Shown here piece after piece: positions 43,474 to 50,745 of a stretch of DNA of 64,000 bases. The notes beneath the pieces were generated by a model. The model did not search any database. It saw nothing but the letters and a program-made list of their open reading frames with translations, and was not told where the DNA came from. Both the position numbers and the translations under genes were made by a program. Source of the stretch: Oscillospiraceae bacterium (GTDB taxonomy: Bacteria > Bacillota > Clostridia > Oscillospirales > Oscillospiraceae). The stretch spans positions 18,516-82,515 of the forward strand of contig JAFRQP010000020.1 in assembly GCA_017428565.1 (NCBI GenBank). The letters are read 5' to 3'. Position 1 is the stretch's first letter, and every line of letters begins with the position of its first letter.

Positions 43474-43576
43474 GTCATACCAAGGCTCAGTATTCAGTAG
43501 TAAATCGGTAGTAAAAATCAGATCATACCGTGGCTTTTCGTGGTGAAACGGCGCAAAAGGGGGCCGGTTCGTGCCC

Positions 43577-43758
43577 TGCCGTGGCAGACAAACAGGATCT
43601 TCGTCAAGTGCGATCAGCCTCCTGAAAAGCCGGTTTCTGCCCCGATTTGCCGCGATTTGCCGGGCAGAAAAAGTCGATAATAATCTGTGACTCTGTCATG
43701 GAAAAAGCAAAATACGGCAAATTGCGGCAAGTCAATGCCGTCAATGGTAGTCAAATGG
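43577..43758. repeat. 182-bp direct repeat, right copy (A')
   Basis: Same length and orientation as 23276-23457, about ten substitutions. The match ends exactly inside the tenth codon of the phosphatase gene copy and at GTCAAATGG on the other side. Confidence 0.92.
43578..43607 (-). pseudogene. Truncated start of the phosphatase-barstar gene
   Basis: It reads MTKILFVCHG from a TTG start, as in the intact gene at 22599-23306, with the same upstream ribosome binding site. The frame then runs into unrelated sequence and stops after about 30 codons. It is a broken duplicate. Confidence 0.8.
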
Positions 43759-43820
43759 CCGGTAAATCGGGCTGTGCGCGGTCGGGTGAAGGGGGAAAGC
43801 GTAGAGACAAACAGTAATTG

Positions 43821-44342
43821 TCAGTCTATAAGCTCTGATAACACCTTGCTGTAATCGTCCTCGATCAGGCTGAGCTTCTCCCCGGCCTGCCCGAAAGCGT
43901 TGATGTACCACCGATTGCTCGCTTTCAGAACCTCGGGCGTGCAGTCTGCTTCGATCAGCCTGGATTCTATCTCCGACTCGTGCCCGATGATCTCGGTAAA
44001 GTGCCGATCGATATAGGCTTCCGTCATCGCAAGGCAGATGAAGCGGATAAAGGGCAGATACGCTTCGTCAAAGTCTGCTCTCCAGTCGGCCGGAACGTAA
44101 CAGCCCTCCACGATCAGGTTTTGTCTGTTCTCGATCGCGGTTTTCATGATCTCGCGGACAATGGGCCACAGGTATCCCGTGAGGGAAGCATCGTCTTCCG
44201 GGCCAAGCGCCGTGTACCCGCTTCGGATCAGTCCCATCTTCAAATGGTCGATGGAGAGAGACGGATACCGGTGCTTTTCGAGCAGCCGCTGGGCCAAAAG
44301 CGTTTTTCCGGTGTGCGATGCGCCGGTTATCAGTATGATCAT
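43821..44342 (-). CDS. P-loop nucleotide kinase-like protein
   Basis: The 173-residue protein has Walker A GASHTGKT at about 7-14, a DHLKMG stretch at about 33-38 that may bind substrate, and LIVEGCYVP at about 75 as a Walker B-like strand. It resembles small AAA/zeta-toxin or 2-phosphoglycerate-kinase-type kinases. The substrate is unknown. It is driven from the promoter in the adjacent B' module and inserted between repeats A' and B', which in the left copy lie side by side. No antitoxin partner was seen. Confidence 0.75.
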   Translation of the reverse strand: MIILITGASHTGKTLLAQRLLEKHRYPSLSIDHLKMGLIRSGYTALGPEDDASLTGYLWPIVREIMKTAIENRQNLIVEGCYVPADWRADFDEAYLPFIRFICLAMTEAYIDRHFTEIIGHESEIESRLIEADCTPEVLKASNRWYINAFGQAGEKLSLIEDDYSKVLSELID

Positions 44343-44407
44343 GCCTTCATCCTCACAAAGCAGACTTGCCGGGAGCCTTCCGCCGCAGCCGCGAAAGGGA
44401 ATAACTG

Positions 44408-44488
44408 ATTATACACCGCCGCAGCGGATTTTTCCACTATAAAAAACGGCACTCTGCTGCTGCAGAGTGCCTTGCTGGTTTTGTGGTT
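44408..44488. repeat. Terminator-promoter repeat module, right copy (B')
   Basis: Matches 23530-23612. On the minus strand it has a GGCACTCTGC / GCAGAGTGCC terminator with TTTTTT for the isomerase gene, then TGGAAA, 17 bases, TATAAT (44436-44408) reading towards the P-loop kinase gene. Confidence 0.82.
44443..44476 (-). terminator. Terminator of the isomerase gene
   Basis: GGCACTCTGC / GCAGAGTGCC stem followed on the minus strand by GTTTTTTATAG; part of module B'. Confidence 0.88.
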
Positions 44489-44564
44489 ATACGGCTTTGA
44501 ACAGTTTCTGAAAATCCTTCGCTTTGCCCGTACGCTTTTCCTGCTCCCGGCGGCGGGGCTTTTC

Positions 44565-45905
44565 TCAAAAGCGGCAGACCTTGGCGCCAAGCATCTTCGC
44601 CAGCGCCTCCAGCGTGCGGCCGTGGCGGCCCTTCATCACCGCGAAGTGGGGCTCGAAGCCCAGCAGCACGCTCTCCTCCACCAGCTTCCGGCTCTCGGTG
44701 TCGGTGGCGATCACCAGGGAGGTGCCGATGAACTGCCGGGGCTTGTCCAGTCCCTCGCCCTCGGCGATGAAGAAGCGGAAGCTGCCGTCCGCCTCCCGGC
44801 CGATGCGGAAGATGGTGGCCCCGGAGAAGGCTTCGCAGCCGAAGTTCATGGCCGGGCCGATCTTCCGGTTGGGGTGCACGCCGATCTCGGCCCCGGTGTC
44901 CCGGCGGGCCAGGGAGCAGGCGGCGGCGCCGCAGTGCCAGAAGGTCAGGCTGCTCTCGCTCTCGTCCAGGGAGACCGGGTCGCCGAAGAACACCGGCTCG
45001 CCGCTGAGGCGCATGCCGATCCACATGGATAGGGCGCCGTAGACGTCCGCCTCGCAGGCGGCGGCCACGCCCCGGTCGTTGAGCATGGACAGCACCGTGC
45101 ACACCGGGGTGCCGTAGGCGGTGAAGAAGTCCGGCCAGCAGCGGCTGGCCAGGGCGCCCACGCCGTGGCTGTCCACATAGTCGCAGTAGGCCTTCAGCAG
45201 GCGGGCGTGATCCAGACGGTTGCGCTCCGGGGTCTTGTCCAGGCCGCAGGTGGCATTCTCGGTCTCCCGCAGGAAGGCGGCGCAGTCCTCGTCGCGAAAG
45301 CTCTTGGCCGCGTCGATGAGCTCCCGGGCCTCGATGGCCTCCAGCTCCACGCCGAAGGTATTCATGAGCTCCGCGTCCAGCGCCCGGCCGAAGCCGAAGC
45401 CCTGGGGCGTGTGGCCCACGGCGGCCAGCTTCAGGCCCCGCAGCTCCGCCTTCACCCGGGCGGCGGCCACGCAGGCGCGGACAGTTTCGTTCACCTCGTC
45501 CTCCTCCGGCGCGCCGAAGGTATAGGCGAAGGGGCGGTCGTCGAAGGCCCGCAGGGCGTTGGCCGCGGAATAGGCCCCGGTGAGGGAGTTGAGGCGCAGG
45601 CGGCCCCCGTCGATCACCGGCTCCCGCAGGGTCCAGAGCAGCAGCGGGCAGTCAAAGCGGCGCAGCAGCTCGGACATGTAGGCGGCGTTGGCGAAGGTCA
45701 GGTTCTGGAACACGATCAGATCCGGCTGCAGCCCGTCCAGATACGCGCGGAGCTTGTCGATGCTCAGCAGCATCTCCTCCGGGCAGACGAAGGCGGGGTC
45801 CAGGCCCCGGAGCAGGCTTATGCTGCGCTCAAACTGATCCCGGGCGCTCTCCAGATGAAAGGTGGGCACTCCCACGGGAACATAGACGGGCGTAAAGGCT
45901 TTCAT
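44565..45905 (-). CDS. L-fucose/L-arabinose isomerase-fold protein, probable sulfoquinovose isomerase
   Basis: The 446 residues fit the fucose isomerase superfamily: LIVFQNLTFANAAYMSELLRRFDCPLLLWTLREP in the N-terminal domain, AVGHTPQGFGFGR in the middle, and metal-site candidates Glu and Asp in CEADVYGALSMW. The gene is transcribed divergently from the split transketolase genes, with facing consensus promoters. Sulfoquinovose isomerases (SqvD/SqwD type) convert sulfoquinovose to 6-deoxy-6-sulfofructose. The assignment rests on gene context, since sequence alone gives only the fold family. Confidence 0.78.
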   Translation of the reverse strand: MKAFTPVYVPVGVPTFHLESARDQFERSISLLRGLDPAFVCPEEMLLSIDKLRAYLDGLQPDLIVFQNLTFANAAYMSELLRRFDCPLLLWTLREPVIDGGRLRLNSLTGAYSAANALRAFDDRPFAYTFGAPEEDEVNETVRACVAAARVKAELRGLKLAAVGHTPQGFGFGRALDAELMNTFGVELEAIEARELIDAAKSFRDEDCAAFLRETENATCGLDKTPERNRLDHARLLKAYCDYVDSHGVGALASRCWPDFFTAYGTPVCTVLSMLNDRGVAAACEADVYGALSMWIGMRLSGEPVFFGDPVSLDESESSLTFWHCGAAACSLARRDTGAEIGVHPNRKIGPAMNFGCEAFSGATIFRIGREADGSFRFFIAEGEGLDKPRQFIGTSLVIATDTESRKLVEESVLLGFEPHFAVMKGRHGRTLEALAKMLGAKVCRF

Positions 45906-45938
45906 AGCATGATTCTCCTGTCGGCATGATTTTTCCCT

Positions 45939-45967
45939 ATCTTATCCCCGGCGCGGACAATTGTCAA
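45939..45967 (-). promoter_or_regulatory. Promoter of the isomerase gene
   Basis: On the minus strand TTGACA, 17 bases, TAAGAT. Its -35 box faces that of the transketolase promoter: TTGTCAA and TTGACAA form an inverted pair across 16 bases, so one regulator could bind both. Confidence 0.8.
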
Positions 45968-45984
45968 GGATTGCCACTTGGCTG

Positions 45985-46013
45985 TTGACAAAGCGGGGGA
46001 GGGGGACTAAAAT
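45985..46013 (+). promoter_or_regulatory. Promoter of the transketolase-like operon
   Basis: TTGACA, 17 bases, TAAAAT, 56 bases before the start codon. Confidence 0.85.
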
Positions 46014-46069
46014 CAAAATGTTGAGCAAAACTTCAATCACGCAACATCAATTCAAAGGAGGATTTCACA

Positions 46070-46897
46070 TTGGACCGTGATCTGAGAGAAATCTGCAAGG
46101 ATATCCGCTGCGACGTCATGACCTGCATCGGTCATCTGGGCGTGGGGCACATCGGCGGCTGCCTCTCCCTGGTGGAGCTGCTGGCGGTGCTGTATTTCAA
46201 GGAGATGCACATCGACCCGGCCGAGCCCAAAATGCCCGGACGGGACCGGCTCGTCTGCTCCAAGGGCCACGCGGGCCCGGCGGTTTACGCCACCCTGGCC
46301 AACCGGGGCTACTTTGACAAGGCGGAGCTGCTGACCCTGAACCAGAGCGGCACCCATCTGCCCAGCCACTGTGATATGAACCTGACCACCGGCATCGACA
46401 TGACCACCGGCTCCCTGGGCCAGGGCTTCAGCTGCGCCGTGGGCGTGGCCCTGGGCTCCAAGCTGGAGGGCGACGGCGCCACCATTTATGCCATCGTGGG
46501 CGACGGGGAGAGCCAGGAGGGCCAGATCTGGGAGGCCGCCATGTTCGCCGCCGCCAAGAAGCTGGACAATCTCATCGCCTTTACCGACTACAACAAGCTG
46601 CAGATCGACGGCCCGGTCTCCGAGGTCAACGACATCGCCCCCCTGGCGGAGAAATGGTCCGCCTTCGGCTGGAACGTGATCGACGTGGAGGACGGCAACG
46701 ACGTGGATCTGGTGGAGGCCGCCGTGGAGCACGCCAAGCTGGGTCTGGGCGGCGGAAAGCCCACCATGGTCATCCTGAACACCAAAAAGGGCTGCGGCGT
46801 CAAGTGGATCGAGGATCTGGGCGCCGGCAACCACAACACCAACATCAGCGAGGAGCAGGCCGCGGCCGCCATCGCCGAGATCAGAGGGGAGGTCTGA
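46070..46897 (+). CDS. Transketolase N-terminal subunit, probable sulfofructose transketolase subunit
   Basis: The 275-residue thiamin diphosphate-binding half has GHLGVGHIGGCLSLVELLAVLYF at the start, SKGHAGPAVYATLANRGYF, and the TPP motif GDGESQEGQIWEAA (about 145-158). It pairs with the next gene, the C-terminal half. It begins with TTG at 46070, with AAAGGAGG 8 bases upstream. In the sulfo-transketolase pathway a split enzyme (SqwGH) moves two-carbon units from sulfofructose to glyceraldehyde 3-phosphate. That specific role is inferred from the neighbours; an ordinary split transketolase is the alternative. Confidence 0.85.
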   Translation: MDRDLREICKDIRCDVMTCIGHLGVGHIGGCLSLVELLAVLYFKEMHIDPAEPKMPGRDRLVCSKGHAGPAVYATLANRGYFDKAELLTLNQSGTHLPSHCDMNLTTGIDMTTGSLGQGFSCAVGVALGSKLEGDGATIYAIVGDGESQEGQIWEAAMFAAAKKLDNLIAFTDYNKLQIDGPVSEVNDIAPLAEKWSAFGWNVIDVEDGNDVDLVEAAVEHAKLGLGGGKPTMVILNTKKGCGVKWIEDLGAGNHNTNISEEQAAAAIAEIRGEV

Positions 46898-46900
46898 ACC

Positions 46901-47824
46901 ATGGAAATGAGAGCTGTTTACGCCGAATGCCTGGCCCAAATGATGGAGCGGGACAAGCACGTGGTGGTGCTGGACGCCGACCTCTCCAAGGCCAGCGGCA
47001 CCCGCAAGCTGTACGAGCGCTTCCCCAACCAGATGTTTGACTGCGGCGTGGCCGAGCAGAACATGGCCTCCATCGCCGCGGGGCTTTCCAGCTACGGCTT
47101 CAAGCCCTGGATCGAGAGCTTTACCCCCTTCGCCACCCGCCGCATCTGCGACCAGATCGCCATCTCCATCTCCTACGCCAAGCAGAACGTGAAGATCGTG
47201 GGCACCGACCCGGGCATCTCCGCGGAGCTCAACGGCGGCACTCACATGAGCATGGAGGATATCGGCGTGGTCCGCTCCATCCCCGGCCTTGTGATCTTTG
47301 AGCCGGTGGACGAACGGCAGCTGCGCGCCGCCATGCCGGTGCTGAACGCCTACGAGGGGCCGGTGTATATGCGCCTGTTCCGCAAGGTCCAGCCCGTCGT
47401 CTTCCCCGAGAACTATACCTTCGACCTCTTCAAGGCGGACCTGCTCCGCGAGGGCAAGGATCTGAGCATCTTCGTCTCCGGCATGCTGACCAAGGACTGC
47501 CTGGACGCCGCGGAGCTCCTGAAGGCCGAGGGCATTGACGCGGAGATCATCAACGTCCACACCATCAAGCCCGTGGACCGGGAGACCGTGCTGGCCTCCG
47601 CCCGCAAGACCGGCGCCGTGCTGACCGTGGAGAACCACAACGTCATCGGCGGCCTGCACTCCGCCATTCTGGAGACGCTGGCCCAGAAGAAGCTCCCCGT
47701 CTGCGCCGTGGGCGTGCCCGACCGCTTCGGCGAGGTGGGCAAGATCCCCTATCTGCGTGAGGTCATGGGCCTCACGGTGGAGAACATCGTGGCGCAGGCA
47801 AAGAAGGCCGTCAGCCTGAAGTAA
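46901..47824 (+). CDS. Transketolase C-terminal subunit, probable sulfofructose transketolase subunit
   Basis: The 307 residues hold the pyrimidine-binding domain (VVVLDADLSKASGT, FDCGVAEQNMASIAAGLSSYG with the catalytic Glu in AEQNM) and the C-terminal transketolase domain (DAEIINVHTIKPVDRETVLASARKTG). It follows the N-terminal subunit by 3 bases, forming one functional heteromer. ATG 46901 is preceded by GGGGAGG. No terminator with T-run follows, so transcription may continue into the RpiB-like gene. Confidence 0.88.
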   Translation: MEMRAVYAECLAQMMERDKHVVVLDADLSKASGTRKLYERFPNQMFDCGVAEQNMASIAAGLSSYGFKPWIESFTPFATRRICDQIAISISYAKQNVKIVGTDPGISAELNGGTHMSMEDIGVVRSIPGLVIFEPVDERQLRAAMPVLNAYEGPVYMRLFRKVQPVVFPENYTFDLFKADLLREGKDLSIFVSGMLTKDCLDAAELLKAEGIDAEIINVHTIKPVDRETVLASARKTGAVLTVENHNVIGGLHSAILETLAQKKLPVCAVGVPDRFGEVGKIPYLREVMGLTVENIVAQAKKAVSLK

Positions 47825-48000
47825 GAGGAATTCGAAATTTGGAATTCGGAATGCGGAATTGGAGAAACCCGGTTCCGCATTTCGTTTGCCGAGGGCGGCA
47901 AAGCCCCCCTTGCCTAAAGGGGGGTGGCCGAGCGTGGCGAGGTCGGGGGGATACGCGTTATCGAACAAAGCCCCGCCATAACTGCTTGATCGTCTGACAG

Positions 48001-48063
48001 TATCCCCCAGTCATCCGCCTCGCGTGAGATCGGCGGATGCCAGCCCCCTTTAGGCAAGGGGGC
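48001..48063. repeat. Palindromic intergenic element, copy 1
   Basis: Starts TATCCCCCAGTCATCCGCC and ends GCCCCCTTTAGGCAAGGGGG. It has internal dyads and recurs in inverted orientation at 57880-57942. A related half lies at 47900-47952. Confidence 0.8.
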
Positions 48064-48250
48064 CTACAAGGAAGGAGAACCCCTATCGGCGCTTCGCGCC
48101 ACTTCCCCCGGAGGGGGAAGCTACAAGGAAGGAGAACCCCTATCGGCGCTTCGCGCCACTTCCCCCGGAGGGGGAAGCTATAAGGAAGGAGAACCCCTAT
48201 CGGCGCTTCGCGCCACTTCCCCCAGAGGGGGAAGCTATAAGGAAGGAGAT
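48064..48250 (+). repeat. 57-bp tandem repeat upstream of the RpiB-like gene
   Basis: Three nearly perfect 57-base units (48064-48120, 48121-48177, 48178-48234) and the first 14 bases of a fourth. Each unit starts with CTACAAGGAAGGAG or CTATAAGGAAGGAG and contains GGCGCTTCGCGCC and CCCCCGGAGGGGG hairpin words. The AAGGAAGGAG of the partial fourth unit is the Shine-Dalgarno sequence of the gene at 48255. Confidence 0.93.
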
Positions 48251-48254
48251 TGGA

Positions 48255-48731
48255 ATGAAAATTGCTATCGGAAGCGACAAATCCGGCTTTTCCGCCAAGG
48301 AAGCCATCAAAGCTTATCTCACCGAGTCCGGCGCGGACTTTGACGATCTGGGCACCCTGGATCTGAACGAGGTCCATCCCTACTACCAGGTGGCCGGCGA
48401 CGTAGCCCCCCTGGTGCAGAACGGCACCTACGACCGGGCCATTCTCATCTGCGGCACCGGCGCCGGTATGTGCGTGGTGTCCAACAAGTTCAAGGGCGTT
48501 TACGCCGTGGCCTGCGAGGGCGTGTATTCCGCCAAAATGGCCCGGGCCATCAACAACGCCAACATCCTCTGCATGGGCGGCTGGATCGTCGGGCCCGAGC
48601 TGGCTGTGGAGATGACCAAGACCTTCCTCAGCACCGCCTGGTGCCAGGATCTGGAAGACTGGCGCGCGGCCAACATGCACAAGTTTGCCGTGCAGGTCGC
48701 CGCCATCGAGGACAAGATCTATGACAAGTGA
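48255..48731 (+). CDS. RpiB/LacAB-family isomerase, probable 4-deoxy-4-sulfoerythrose isomerase
   Basis: The 158-residue protein has the RpiB fold with the catalytic Cys in ICGTGAGMCVVSNK (about 70-75) and the fold motif IAIGSDKSGFSAKEAIK. In ordinary ribose 5-phosphate isomerase B the latter reads SDHAG; here the His is Lys. This may reflect a sulfonated substrate. In the sulfo-transketolase pathway an RpiB-like enzyme (SqwI) converts sulfoerythrose to sulfoerythrulose for a second transketolase step. ATG 48255 uses a ribosome binding site from the tandem repeat. It overlaps the next gene by 11 bases. Confidence 0.85.
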   Translation: MKIAIGSDKSGFSAKEAIKAYLTESGADFDDLGTLDLNEVHPYYQVAGDVAPLVQNGTYDRAILICGTGAGMCVVSNKFKGVYAVACEGVYSAKMARAINNANILCMGGWIVGPELAVEMTKTFLSTAWCQDLEDWRAANMHKFAVQVAAIEDKIYDK

Positions 48732-49821
48732 GTTCGTCTATGCCCAGCCGGTGAAGATCTTCTTCGGCGCGGGCAAATTCGCCCGGCTGGGCGCGGTCCT
48801 GGAGGAGCTGGGTATTGAGCGGGCCGTGCTCTGCTGCGGGCGGCACTTCGCCCCGGAGGCGGAAATGCTGATGGCCGCCGACGGGCGCATCCGGGCCGTC
48901 TTCTCCCGGGTGGAGCAGAACCCCCAGCTCTCCGGCATCGAGGAGACGGTGCGGCTCTGCCGGGAGCAGCAGGCCCAGGCCGTCATCGGCATCGGCGGCG
49001 GCAGTTCCCTGGACACCGCCAAGTGCGCCGCGGCCGTGGCCCCCAACCCGGGCGAGGCCCTGGACTACTACGAGGGCCGCCGGGCCCTTGACGCGGGCAG
49101 CCGGCTGACGATCCTGGCCGTGCCCACCACCGCCGGCACCGGTAGCGAGGTGACCCAGGTCTCCGTGGTGAGCCACGGGAAGGAGAAAAAGACCATCAAC
49201 AACCCGGCCTTCATGCCCAGCGCCGCCATCGTGGACCCGGAGCTGACGCTGGGGGTCCCGCCCCGGACCACCATGAACACGGGTCTGGACGCCATGGCCC
49301 ACGCCCTGGAGGGCTACTGGAGCAAAAATCACCAGCCCATCCCGGATCTGATGGCCGTGGAGGCCGTGCGCCTGATCCTGGAGAATCTGGAGCGGGCCTT
49401 CCGAAACGGCGGCGATCTGGAGGCCCGCAGCAGGCTTTCCTATGCGGCGCTGCTGGGCGGGCTCAGCTTCGCCCTGCCCAAGACCGCCGCCAGCCACGCC
49501 TGCAGCTATCCCCTGTCCGAGGATTACCACCTGCCCCACGGGGAGGCCTGCGCCTTCACCCTGGACAGTCTGGTGCGCATCAACGCCGACGGGCGGCTGG
49601 AGGAGCTCTGCCGCCGGGTGGGGCTCGCGGGCACGGAGGAGCTGGCGGAGCGGATCCGGGCGCTGAAGGAGCTGGGCGGCCTGCGCAGTCGGCTCTCCGA
49701 GCTGGGCGAGGTGGATCTCCCCAAGCTCTGCCGGGACTGCGCCGCCCATCCCCTGATGCAAAACAACCCCGTCCCCCTGGACGAGGAAAAGCTGCGGGAG
49801 ATGTTTGAAGCGCTGCGATGA
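48721..49821 (+). CDS. Iron-containing alcohol dehydrogenase, probable sulfoacetaldehyde reductase
   Basis: The 366 residues match the group III iron alcohol dehydrogenases: NAD-binding IGIGGGSSLDTAK, AVPTTAGTGSEVTQ, and metal ligands in DAMAHALEGY (Asp, His) and HACSYPLSEDYHLPHGEACAF (His residues). The likely reaction here is NAD(P)H-dependent reduction of sulfoacetaldehyde to isethionate (the SqwF role), inferred from the neighbours. ATG 48721 lies within the end of the RpiB-like gene. The next gene overlaps its stop (ATGA). Confidence 0.87.
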   Translation: MTSEFVYAQPVKIFFGAGKFARLGAVLEELGIERAVLCCGRHFAPEAEMLMAADGRIRAVFSRVEQNPQLSGIEETVRLCREQQAQAVIGIGGGSSLDTAKCAAAVAPNPGEALDYYEGRRALDAGSRLTILAVPTTAGTGSEVTQVSVVSHGKEKKTINNPAFMPSAAIVDPELTLGVPPRTTMNTGLDAMAHALEGYWSKNHQPIPDLMAVEAVRLILENLERAFRNGGDLEARSRLSYAALLGGLSFALPKTAASHACSYPLSEDYHLPHGEACAFTLDSLVRINADGRLEELCRRVGLAGTEELAERIRALKELGGLRSRLSELGEVDLPKLCRDCAAHPLMQNNPVPLDEEKLREMFEALR

Positions 49822-50732
49822 AAGAGGATCTGAAATACACGCTGATGGTGGCGGGCATGGTGCTGGCCTGGTCGGTCTACTATGCCGTCAGCAAGATCAT
49901 CGTGGACGCCACCGGCTCGCCGCTGCTGGCGGGGCTGCTGCTTCGCGCCGCGGCCCTGGTCTTTCTGACCGCGCAGCTCTTGCTGGACGGCAGCTTTTCC
50001 CGGCTCTTTCACCAGGGGAAGGCCGTGCTGATCCTGGTGCTCATCGGCGTGTTCGGCTTCCTTCTGGACCTGTTCGCAAACCTGGGCTACGCCGGCGGCT
50101 CTCTCAGCACCGGCACGGCGCTTTTGAAGACGGACGTGCTGATGGTAAATCTGGCCACGGTGATCCTCTATCGGAAAAAGCTCTATCTCTCCGACTGGCT
50201 GGGCACCGGGATCATGCTGGCGGGGGTGCTGCTGGTGCTGGGCGTGGACTTCGGCGGCATGGAGCTGCATGTCACGGACCTGTTCTTCCTGCTGTCCGCC
50301 GCCTGCGTCACCGCCAACGCCTTCATCATCAAGGCGGCCCAGGAGCGCTATCACGAGGACGCGGACATGATCTCCTATTACAACAACTTCGTGGTGCTGC
50401 TGCTCTTCGGCGGCAGCGCCGCCCTGGCGGGAGATATCCGCCCCGAAGCCATGGGGACGATCCCCGGCTTCTGGTGGCTGGTGGCCCTGGGGGGCCTGGC
50501 CCAGACGGGGATCTATTTCTTCTACTATCGCAATCTGAAGCATTTCGAGGTGTGGCTGGTGAAGCTCTATCTGCTGCTGATGCCGGTGCTGAGCTGCTTC
50601 ATCGGCGTGTTCTTCCTCAACGAGGAGCTGACGGCGAAGAAAATGCTGGGGATCCTGGTGGTGCTGAGCGGCGCCGCGCTGATTCTGCTGCGGGGGCGCA
50701 TCCGGCGTCACGGACGGCCCCTGCGGGACTGA
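49818..50732 (+). CDS. EamA/DMT-family transporter, possible isethionate exporter
   Basis: The 304 residues form ten hydrophobic helices in two EamA halves (each about 140 residues), typical of the drug/metabolite transporter superfamily. It overlaps the dehydrogenase stop (ATGA), so it is translationally coupled. Export of the sulfonate end product would fit the operon, but the substrate cannot be read from the sequence. Confidence 0.87.
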   Translation: MKEDLKYTLMVAGMVLAWSVYYAVSKIIVDATGSPLLAGLLLRAAALVFLTAQLLLDGSFSRLFHQGKAVLILVLIGVFGFLLDLFANLGYAGGSLSTGTALLKTDVLMVNLATVILYRKKLYLSDWLGTGIMLAGVLLVLGVDFGGMELHVTDLFFLLSAACVTANAFIIKAAQERYHEDADMISYYNNFVVLLLFGGSAALAGDIRPEAMGTIPGFWWLVALGGLAQTGIYFFYYRNLKHFEVWLVKLYLLLMPVLSCFIGVFFLNEELTAKKMLGILVVLSGAALILLRGRIRRHGRPLRD

Positions 50733-50745
50733 AAGGAGACGGAAC

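Larger units (their letters stand above)
43363..43820. other. Gene-free junction region with repeat A copy
   Basis: This stretch holds the terminator of the aldo/keto reductase operon, the right-hand 182-bp repeat and a truncated start of the phosphatase-barstar gene. I see no complete gene. Confidence 0.8.
47825..48254. other. Gene-free spacer with palindromes and a tandem repeat
   Basis: There is no gene. It contains an AATGCGGAA / TTCCGCATT hairpin (47850-47881), palindromic intergenic elements (47900-48063) and a 57-bp tandem repeat (48064-48250) that delivers the ribosome binding site of the next gene. Confidence 0.8.

Noticed and set aside
23276-43758. Prophage or integrative conjugative element
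   Set aside because: The flanking direct repeats look like an island border, but no integrase, relaxase, structural phage genes or tRNA target was found, so only a repeat-bracketed block is claimed.
43821-44342. Zeta-type toxin of a toxin-antitoxin pair
   Set aside because: The Walker A motif fits, but there is no small antitoxin gene beside it; a general P-loop kinase call is safer.
46070-47824. Split 1-deoxyxylulose 5-phosphate synthase instead of transketolase
   Set aside because: The N-terminal half has the transketolase GDGESQEGQIWEAA motif and the usual two-gene transketolase sizes, and no isoprenoid genes are adjacent.
48064-48250. Possible CRISPR array
   Set aside because: The units are directly adjacent 57-mers without unique spacers, and there are no cas genes; it is a tandem repeat.
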